64,000 bases of DNA from JAFGAV01 sp041479055 (GTDB lineage: Bacteria; Acidobacteriota; Aminicenantia; Aminicenantales; JAFGAV01): positions 1,984,001-2,048,000 of the forward strand of contig OY969762.1 in assembly GCA_963702835.1 (NCBI GenBank), in the 5' to 3' direction. This document shows, piece by piece, positions 57,605 to 64,000 of this stretch; position 1 is the stretch's first letter, and each line of letters opens with the position of its first letter. A program made the position numbers and the translations under genes. Below the pieces are notes generated by a model. The model was not told where the DNA came from and made no database searches. It saw only the letters and a program-made list of their open reading frames with translations.

Positions 57605-58594
57605 ATGCCGGCCAACCTGCCACCCCAATATTTCGAGGTCGAGAAAAAGCTCAAGACCGCTCGCAGCGCTCAGGAAAAGATCGAGGTCCTGGAGGAGCTG
57701 CTGGCCATCATCCCCAAGCACAAGGGGACGGAGAAGCTCCAGGCCCAGCTTAAAACCAAGGTCTCCAAGCTCAGAGACTCCGGCGATAAACAGCCCACCC
57801 TAGCTCGGCACAGTCCAAGCACCCTTATCGACAAATCGGGCGCCGGCCAGGTCATCCTGGTCGGCCTGCCCAACGCGGGCAAATCCTCGGTGGTCAAAGC
57901 CCTGACCGGAGCCAACCCCGAGGTCGGCAACTATCCGTTTACCACCCGGCAGCCGGCGCCCTACATGATGAAATTCGAGAATATCCGCATCCAGATCATC
58001 GACACCCCGCCCCTGATGGCCGATTTCATGGAGACCGGGCTGGCTGAAGCGGTCAAAGTGTCCGATGCCGTGCTCCTGGTGGCCGACCTGACAGCCCAGG
58101 ACCCGGCTTCGGATTTGGAGGCCGTTCTCCTTCGGCTCAAGGAAAAAAAAGTGGAGCTGGTGGGCGCCCAGGAGCCTCTGTCCGGGCCGGTCCCGCCCTA
58201 CCGGAAGCGGACGCTGGTGGCGGCCTGCAAAGCCGAAACGGAACGGGCCGCTGAAAATCTCGAGTCGCTGCGCATCCTGTTCAGCGACCGGTTCGAAGTG
58301 TTGCCCGTGTCCCCCCTAGCGGCGGAGGGAATCGAGCCGCTGCGTCGGAAGGTCTTCCTGCTCTTGGACATCATCCGGGTTTACAGCAAGGCGCCCGGCA
58401 AGAAACCTGATTTGGAGGAGCCTTTCACTCTGCCCAAGGGCAGCACCGTTATGGACCTGGCCAAAGCCGTGCACAAGGATTTCGCTCAGAGCCTCAAGTA
58501 CGCCCGCATCTGGCGCGGCGATAAGTACCAGGGCCAGATGGCCAACCGGGACCACCTTCTCGAGGACGAGGATATCCTCGAGCTGCATCTCTGA
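57605..58594 (+). CDS. Obg/DRG-like GTPase with C-terminal TGS domain
   Basis: A 329-residue protein. An N-terminal helical part (about 1-75) is followed by G1 GLPNAGKSS, switch-like NYPFTTRQP and G3 DTPP where the family has DxxG. The NKxD-type G4 motif is replaced by a degenerate CKAE. The last 65 residues form a TGS domain (FTLPKGSTVMDLAKAVHKDF). It is close to DRG/Obg proteins tied to ribosome function, but the altered G3 and G4 suggest weak or changed nucleotide specificity. Confidence 0.85.
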   Translation: MPANLPPQYFEVEKKLKTARSAQEKIEVLEELLAIIPKHKGTEKLQAQLKTKVSKLRDSGDKQPTLARHSPSTLIDKSGAGQVILVGLPNAGKSSVVKALTGANPEVGNYPFTTRQPAPYMMKFENIRIQIIDTPPLMADFMETGLAEAVKVSDAVLLVADLTAQDPASDLEAVLLRLKEKKVELVGAQEPLSGPVPPYRKRTLVAACKAETERAAENLESLRILFSDRFEVLPVSPLAAEGIEPLRRKVFLLLDIIRVYSKAPGKKPDLEEPFTLPKGSTVMDLAKAVHKDFAQSLKYARIWRGDKYQGQMANRDHLLEDEDILELHL

Positions 58595-59649
58595 TCAGCA
58601 GACGGAATCTGTTTTCTGCCTCCATGACGATCTTCCTGATCCGGCAGACATAAAGAGGGATACGGCCCAGGGGAGAGCCCGAAAAGGCCGCGTTCACCGG
58701 ACAAACGGTGCATCGTTCCACTTCCGGGCATAGAAAGCACTCGCCCCGAGAAGTCGCAAAATTGTCCACGGCCAGCCGCCCATAGTGAGGGGCCAGGCGG
58801 AGGCGAGCCTCTTCAGGATCCTTTTGGAACTCTTCCAGAGATCCGTAACAGTACCGTTGAAAGTCCGCCGATCCCTCCCTGCCCCGGAAATAGTCGCTGA
58901 AAAGGTGGCAGCCCCAAACCCGCCCATCGGGAGCCACCGCCAGGCGGTCCTTCCCCCGGCGCAGGAAAAGATGCCCTTTTTCCTGTTATCCCGGAAGCCG
59001 TCCACGGTTATATGGCCCGTCCTCCGATAATGACCGAGGAGGTGGCCGCCCGCCTTTTTCATCTCTAGGTCCAACTCACGGAGCGAGGCCCGGCCCCAGG
59101 GCCGGAGAACGGACAGGGTGAAGCTGATATCCGGGACGTCGAGGTCCAGGAGAAGCCGAAGGGAATCGGAAAGGCAGTGGACCGTAGCGGGGGTAAAGAC
59201 GCTGTTGACTCTGAGCCTGACCCGGGGTTCATCTCTGAGGGCCGTGAGCCGGGAAAGGACCACAGCCCGGCTTCCCTGATGTCTCTGAATATCCTGGGCC
59301 GTGCCGTCAAAGCTAACCGTAACCGCGAACCGGTGTTGACGAAAAAAATGGAGGACGGCAGGGGAGATCAAGGTGCCGTTGGTGGTCAGGGAATAATGCG
59401 CTTTTTTGCCGAAGTCCCTGTTCCAGGCCTCGGCCCAGGCCACGATTTTTTGAACCAGAGCGAAGGACAGGAGCGGCTCGCCCCCGGTGAAATGGAGATG
59501 ATATTCCTTGTTCAGAAACGGCAAAAAAAAACAAGAAGGCGCCGGGCCAGTGGGAATTCCAGGTAGGCTCGGGTCAGCTTCTTATAGCAATAGCTGCAAC
59601 GGAAATTGCAATCTTCATTGAGAATAAACGTCAACCCCCTCACTTTCAT
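58494..59649 (-). CDS. Radical SAM/SPASM protein, two frameshifts
   Basis: Read across two homopolymer shifts the gene encodes about 385 residues. The first frame (from ATG 59649) has the radical SAM cluster motif C14-x3-C18-x2-C21 in NEDCNFRCSYCY. After the run of nine A's (59523-59531) the second frame continues with HLHFTGGEPLL and the SAM-binding barrel. After the five C's (58953-58957) the third frame gives DRLAVAPDGRVWGCHLF and a Cys-rich SPASM end (CFLCPEVERCTVCPVN). It would install a cross-link in a peptide. It starts 28 bases after a small peptide gene. The last 100 bases overlap the GTPase gene, so the true end may be near 58594. Confidence 0.75.
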
Positions 59650-59676
59650 GATGTTCCGTTCAAAAACCGATAGGTC

Positions 59677-59880
59677 TTATTTGATGATGCCCGTGTCAAC
59701 GGGACATCCACGGCCTCTCAGGGGCTGGGGCTTGCCCTCGAAGCTCTTGGCCAAATAGGACAAAGCTTCTTGCGCCTGTCTGCGGAGCTCGCCGTCGGGC
59801 AGGCCGGCCACGGCCTTTCTCAGCACAGCCAAGCACTTTTTCAGGTTGGGTGTCACGCGGATGGTCTTGCTCTCAGCCAT
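59677..59880 (-). CDS. Small peptide, candidate RiPP precursor
   Basis: A 67-residue peptide. AAGGAG lies eight bases before the ATG, giving strong support. The first 45 residues (MAESKTIRVTPNLKKCLAVL ... QEALSYLAKSF) form a helical leader-like part; the C-terminal RGRGCPVDTGIIK has one Cys (C59) in a short Gly/Pro-rich tail. The start codon overlaps the end of the regulator gene, and the radical SAM gene follows after 28 bases. This is the usual order of precursor then maturase. I recognise no known precursor family; substrate status is inference. Confidence 0.6.
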   Translation of the reverse strand: MAESKTIRVTPNLKKCLAVLRKAVAGLPDGELRRQAQEALSYLAKSFEGKPQPLRGRGCPVDTGIIK

Positions 59881-61706
59881 AAGGTTGGCTCCTTTCTATT
59901 GAGAATTTCCAGGAATTTGCCGTCTTTTCGGAATTTATCGAAATTCTTGTCGAGCTCGATATACCGATAGCGAATGTACCGTTCCCGGATCGAGCGGTCC
60001 TTGTGGAAGAAGGACTGAAGGTACTCATAACCGGTCTCCACCCGGCCCAACCCCAGGTAGATGGAGGCCAGTTTCAGCCGGTCGTCGAAGTACCGGTACT
60101 CCCCGGGCGACAGAAGGCTGATTTCCTCGACGTTCTTGAGCGCCTCCTTCTGTTCGCCCCTTCGGGCATGGATCATACCCAGATAAAACAACGAGATCAG
60201 CCGGAATTTTGTGGGCACTTCAAAGCTCTTGAAGATGGCTTCACTTTTATCCAGGTCGCCCCGGTAATAGTAGATTTCTCCCGATTGGAACTTGACCAGG
60301 TTGGACGTGTCTATTTTTCCCAGCAGCGAACAGACCTCCAGGGCCCGGTCATAGTCCTTGTTCAGCAGGAGAAGCTCGGCGTAGACGATGTTACTCAGGG
60401 CATAGGGATTCAGCCAGAAGCTCCTCTCCTTGAAGTGGACGGCTTTCTGCCAATCCTCCGGCTGTCCTTCTTTTCCGTATTTGTGAAAATGATAGGTGCC
60501 CACGATGGAATTGAGCTGCTGGTCATTCGGATATTTTTTCAGCCCGGCCTCGGCCAGCGCGGCTATTCTCTTCCCCCTGTCTTGGCCGAAACAGGAATCC
60601 CTCAGCAAGAGGACCTCGAGGCTTGTGCTGAAATAGCCCGGCAGGTCGGGATTCCAGGCCAGGGCTTTGGCCAGCATCTCCTCGGCCCGGTCCAGCCAGA
60701 GGACATTAAAGTCCCAGCTGAAATTCACGAAGTTGGCGTAGCAGGTCGCCAGCCCGACATAGGCCGGGCCGTAGCTCTGGTCGAGGCTGATGGCCTGCCG
60801 GAAAAGGCTGATGGCCAGTTCATTGTCCCCGGCCGAATATTTTGATTCGTAAAACTTCCCCTGATGATACAAAATCCAGGGGTCGTTCGACTCTCCGTTC
60901 AGCCGGGACAGAATGAAATTTCCCTTGAAATAGCTGTCTAGGGCTTGGCCGTTGTTGGGGCCCTCAGCGGAGGCCCGGACCTCCCGCTCCGGATTTTCTC
61001 CGCGATGGAGCTTCTGGCCTATATTGGACGAGATGTCGTTCTTGATGGTCCACAGATGGTCCAGCGGCTCCTGGTATTTCGAGCTCCAGATCAATTCATC
61101 GCTCCCGGCCTTAACGAATTCGATGGCCAGGCTGGCCCTGTCCTTCTCCCTCCTGATCTCGCCTTTGAGGAAATAGTCCAGGCCCAACTCCCGGCCGATT
61201 TGCTCGGCTTTGGCCGGGGGAACGGCCGTCAGGAGAGAGGGGAGGGGGATGATAGCGATACCCTCATGCCGTTGAAGGCAATCGACGATTTCCTGAGTGA
61301 GGCTGACGGACAAGTACTTATCGTATACCGCGCCGTCCCCGTCGACAAAAGGAAAGACGGCGATCTTCACCAGCCGGCCGGGGCCGGCCGAGGCGGCACC
61401 GGTCGATATGGCAAAAGGACGCACGAGGAAGAGAACCACCAGGCCGCCGGCCAGGGACAGGGCTCCGGCCATGACGCTCTTCCTAAGGAAAAAAGATGTC
61501 CTCCGCAGCTGATGGCCGTTGGTTCTCTGCTTCAGCCATTGATCGATTTCAGATTTATAAGCGAAAACCCTGGACCGGGTGGATTGACTATCGATCCGGC
61601 GAACGGGCAGGCCGAGCTTATTTTCCCACCTGATGCAGGTCCTGACTTTTTTGTCCAGGTAGCGGGAAATCTCCTTCCAAGAATCGAGGACGTTATTCTC
61701 GGTCAC
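59853..61706 (-). CDS. Membrane HTH-TPR regulator
   Basis: A 617-residue protein. The first 60 residues form an HTH resembling excisionase/MerR-type domains (SWKEISRYLDKKVRTCIRWE). A membrane segment follows (about 80-100). A FlgO/TolB-like domain comes next (about 115-230: VKIAVFPFVDGDGAVYDKYL, LGLDYFLKGEIRREKDRASL). The C-terminal 350 residues are TPR-like helix pairs. It looks like a CadC-style membrane transcription regulator. It heads the peptide and radical SAM genes, overlapping the peptide start. Confidence 0.8.
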   Translation of the reverse strand: MTENNVLDSWKEISRYLDKKVRTCIRWENKLGLPVRRIDSQSTRSRVFAYKSEIDQWLKQRTNGHQLRRTSFFLRKSVMAGALSLAGGLVVLFLVRPFAISTGAASAGPGRLVKIAVFPFVDGDGAVYDKYLSVSLTQEIVDCLQRHEGIAIIPLPSLLTAVPPAKAEQIGRELGLDYFLKGEIRREKDRASLAIEFVKAGSDELIWSSKYQEPLDHLWTIKNDISSNIGQKLHRGENPEREVRASAEGPNNGQALDSYFKGNFILSRLNGESNDPWILYHQGKFYESKYSAGDNELAISLFRQAISLDQSYGPAYVGLATCYANFVNFSWDFNVLWLDRAEEMLAKALAWNPDLPGYFSTSLEVLLLRDSCFGQDRGKRIAALAEAGLKKYPNDQQLNSIVGTYHFHKYGKEGQPEDWQKAVHFKERSFWLNPYALSNIVYAELLLLNKDYDRALEVCSLLGKIDTSNLVKFQSGEIYYYRGDLDKSEAIFKSFEVPTKFRLISLFYLGMIHARRGEQKEALKNVEEISLLSPGEYRYFDDRLKLASIYLGLGRVETGYEYLQSFFHKDRSIRERYIRYRYIELDKNFDKFRKDGKFLEILNRKEPTLWLRARPSA

Positions 61707-62094
61707 GGTACCCCCGCTCCTTCTCCAAATATAACTGTGATTTTAAACAAGTTAGGAAAAATGTCAATCAAATTTTGTGAAAACAGCCGGGCTAACGTTA
61801 AAATGTCATTTAATTTCAATTCATTTCACATTATTCGGCTTTTCTTTTTCGCCCTAGATTCTATATTTAAAGAGGATTGATTGTGGGGTAGGGGACCTAA
61901 GGTTGGGGTTCCAGCTTTAAAGAGAGCCGCACATAGGCCGACAAGACTGTCTGAGGGGCTTAGCCGGTTTGATTAACCGGACCAGCAGCCGGGAAAAAAC
62001 TCAAGTAGAACTGCATAGAGCGACGGCCGTCAGCGGCGGCGAAGATGCCGGCGGCGAAAGCACCACAGGCCCACAGCTTCTTTGATGAGCGAGG

Positions 62095-62200
62095 CCTCCG
62101 AATATCTCGCCGCGAGTGACGTCGAGGGAGAGCCCGTCCACGGCTTTGACATCGCCGAAGGATTTGCTCAGGCCGCAAAGACGCCAGGCCAGGGCGGAGC
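62095..62200 (-). pseudogene. Relic of an ABC ATPase
   Basis: On the minus strand WRLCGLSKSFGDVKAVDGLS plus LDVTRGEIFGG matches the start of an ABC ATPase up to the residue before Walker A; then the frame becomes unrelated. No ATG or later motif remains. The rest of the 61707-62212 gap has a CCGGTT/AACCGG hairpin (61964-61980) and no gene. Confidence 0.5.
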
Positions 62201-62212
62201 CCGGGCCGGCCT

Positions 62213-63373
62213 TCAGGCCTCTCTCCCTGTCTTGCCCGGCCCGGCCGCCGCGCGCCGGAGGATGCCCAGATAATCCTCGACTCCGGCCGTCCGCGGGTTG
62301 GAAGGGTTGGAGTTATTGGCCGCCGCCTTCTGGGCGATCTCTTGGAAATGTTCCGGGCCAATCCCCAGCTCTTTAAAGGAAGGGATGTTGAGGCTGCGGC
62401 TCAATTCCTTGACCCGCACGATGAGCCGGCGGGCGGCCCGCTCGTCGTTATCGTCCGTTTCACCAATCAGGCGGGCCAGCTCAGCGTAGCGGGCCACGGA
62501 CGCCGGCAGGTTGAATTCCATGACCAAGGGAAGAAACACGGAGCAGGCCGCGCCGTGCGGCGTGTCGAAAAGCGCGCCCACCGACTCGGCCAGGCAGTGA
62601 ACGGCTCCCACATCGCTGTGGCCGAAGGCCAACCCGGCCAGAAGGCTTCCCAGCATGACCTTCTCCCGGGCTTCTTCATTCGCGCCGATATCCAAGAAGG
62701 CGGCTCGGAGATGGCCGAACAAAAGCCCCACCGCTTCTCGAGCGAATAGGTCCGTGAAGGAAGTGGCCGGTTTGACCGTAAAAGCCTCCAGAGCATGGGT
62801 CAGGGCATCCAACCCCGTCGAAGCTGCCAGCGCCGCGGGCAGCGTCCGGAGCAGGTCCGGGTCCACTACCGCCGTGGCCGGGAACAGGCCCGGCCCCTTG
62901 ATGCTCATTTTGAAGCGCCGGCCGGTATGAGTGATGACCGCCACCCAGGTCACCTCACTGCCCGTCCCGCACGTCGTTGGCACGGCCAGGACCGGAAGGG
63001 GACGCGCCTTGTACCGGCTCCGGCCTTCATAATCCTCAATGCGGCCGGGGTTCACCGCCAGAAGGGCTACAGCTTTGGCCGAGTCCAGGGCGCTCCCCCC
63101 GCCCAGGCCGATGATGACGGCGGGCTTGAAGCGCCGGGCCAATTCCCCCGCCCTGTCCACGGTCGACTGCCTCGGGTTCCGCTCGACTCCGTCAAACACT
63201 TCGACCCTGGGCAGCTGGCGGATAATACGCTCAGCGATTCCCGAAGCGACGATCCCTTTATCCGTGACCAGGAAAGCTGGACCGCTTTGAGCCAGGAGCT
63301 CGGCTTCTTCTCCGACTCGTCCGGCTGTTCCGGCGCCGAAGACAACCCGGGTGGGGGCCTCGAAGGTGAACAT
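62213..63373 (-). CDS. Iron-containing alcohol dehydrogenase
   Basis: About 386 residues of the group III alcohol dehydrogenase family. N-terminal FEAPTRVVFGAGTAGRV and the NAD-binding IIGLGGGSALDSAKAVALL are followed by VPTTCGTGSEVT and metal-ligand His in GLDALTHALEAF, GHSDVGAVHCLAESVG and DTPHGAACS. The substrate is an aldehyde or alcohol, not predictable. ATG at 63373 has GGAGGAGAGGG upstream; a GTG at 63418 overlaps the M28 stop and is an alternative start. Confidence 0.9.
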   Translation of the reverse strand: MFTFEAPTRVVFGAGTAGRVGEEAELLAQSGPAFLVTDKGIVASGIAERIIRQLPRVEVFDGVERNPRQSTVDRAGELARRFKPAVIIGLGGGSALDSAKAVALLAVNPGRIEDYEGRSRYKARPLPVLAVPTTCGTGSEVTWVAVITHTGRRFKMSIKGPGLFPATAVVDPDLLRTLPAALAASTGLDALTHALEAFTVKPATSFTDLFAREAVGLLFGHLRAAFLDIGANEEAREKVMLGSLLAGLAFGHSDVGAVHCLAESVGALFDTPHGAACSVFLPLVMEFNLPASVARYAELARLIGETDDNDERAARRLIVRVKELSRSLNIPSFKELGIGPEHFQEIAQKAAANNSNPSNPRTAGVEDYLGILRRAAAGPGKTGREA

Positions 63374-63414
63374 CCCTCTCCTCCCCTCCCCAGCCATGGA
63401 AGGCACCCCTTCAC

Positions 63415-64000
63415 TCACCTACCGGTTTCCGGGCGAAAATCCAGCTTGCCGGCCGAAGCCATGTCCATAACGGCCATCAACAGAAGCTGGGCCGCGTCCT
63501 CCATGATCTCGGGAGTGATGGTCGAGATGTCGTCTTTGGTGATGTGATAATAAGTCCGGCCGCCTTGGGAGCTGAGGGTGACGGAGGGCACTCCCTTCCA
63601 CAGGAAGCGGGCCGTGTCCTGCCGGGGCCGGGCGATGTTGGCGAATGCGGAAGCGGTCATGATCCGGTGGATGTACTTCTGATTGGCCCGGTCGAGATAG
63701 CTCCACAGAGCCGGGAAATTCTTGCCGGCCAGAATATTTAACTTGTCTCCCGAGCCGGCATTCTCCATATTAATGAAGGCCATGGTCCTGTCTAGGGGGA
63801 AGAAGGGGTGGCTGACGTAGTATTCAGAGCCGACCACGCCCTGTTCCTCGGCGCCGAAGGCGATGAACATCACCGAACGGCGCGGCTTGACTTCGCAGCG
63901 GCTCAGGGCCTCGGCCAAACCCAGCATCACCGCCACGGAGGAAGCGTTGTCGCTGGCCCCGGGCATGAGCTCCCATAGACGGCCGAGGTGGTCGAGATGG
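63415..64000 (-). CDS. M28 family metallopeptidase, C-terminal part (5' end beyond window)
   Basis: The frame is open through position 64000, so the start is missing. Visible zinc-binding motifs: HLDHLG at the edge, PGASDNASSV (Asp ligand) and IAFGAEEQGVVGSEYY with the catalytic EE pair, followed by NMENAG. The C-terminal end SQGGRTYYHITKDDISTI carries the last His. M28 enzymes are aminopeptidases, usually exported. It overlaps the alcohol dehydrogenase region by GTGA. Confidence 0.88.
   Translation of the reverse strand, partial: HLDHLGRLWELMPGASDNASSVAVMLGLAEALSRCEVKPRRSVMFIAFGAEEQGVVGSEYYVSHPFFPLDRTMAFINMENAGSGDKLNILAGKNFPALWSYLDRANQKYIHRIMTASAFANIARPRQDTARFLWKGVPSVTLSSQGGRTYYHITKDDISTITPEIMEDAAQLLLMAVMDMASAGKLDFRPETGR

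Overview
The window is a GC-rich bacterial chromosome segment of 64 kb, coding on both strands. It encodes LpxC (lipid A synthesis), a TonB-dependent receptor with an N-terminal carboxypeptidase-regulatory domain, several exported proteins, and a GyrB with the long insertion usual in Gram-negative bacteria, so the host has an outer membrane. The mix of large TonB receptor, C69, M55 and M28 peptidases, a serine hydrolase with a C-terminal DUF3471-like region, an HTH-membrane-TPR regulator, and an inositol-phospholipid gene pair would suit Acidobacteriota or Candidatus Aminicenantota. That placement is inference. Six single-base frameshifts, one of them inside glmU, suggest either a draft or metagenome assembly with indel errors or recent gene decay.

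Layout. 0-4.5 kb is an accessory island: a TOTE-type primase-helicase, a following gene with a twin-operator promoter, and two 5' halves of tRNA-Leu, one of which abuts a remnant of the same primase-helicase gene. 4.5-10.4 kb holds a PH-domain membrane protein, a serine hydrolase, a three-gene ABC-2 exporter and an SDR oxidoreductase. 10.6-20 kb is a signalling region: a diguanylate cyclase, an SH3-barrel envelope protein, two membrane proteins, an HD-GYP protein and a HEAT-repeat partner. 20-30 kb mixes a small Cys-rich secreted peptide, peptidases (C69, M55), MsrB-MsrA, a cupin, a membrane spermidine-synthase-like protein, a methyltransferase, a DUF429 protein and a tandem SpeD homologue. 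Two copies of a nested-hairpin repeat lie in this part.

30.4-35.2 kb carries an inositol-lipid operon (CDP-alcohol phosphatidyltransferase and myo-inositol-phosphate synthase) and a TonB-dependent receptor. 35.2-41.6 kb is scarred: an IS91 relic, a twice frameshifted exported protein, a frameshifted glmU, and a DUF4185 gene split by an IS110-family element of IS1111 type. 41.6-58.6 kb is mostly core: lpxC, larB, dnaG-rpoD, tRNA-Met(CAT), a zinc-ribbon coiled-coil protein, a CsgG-like protein, a C1 peptidase, an acyl-CoA ligase, gyrB-gyrA and an Obg/DRG-like GTPase.

The most interesting unit is 58.5-61.7 kb on the minus strand: an HTH-membrane-TPR regulator, a 67-residue peptide with a strong Shine-Dalgarno, and a radical SAM/SPASM protein, arranged like a RiPP (ribosomally made, modified peptide) operon. 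The window ends with a relic of an ABC ATPase, an iron-containing alcohol dehydrogenase and a truncated M28 peptidase.
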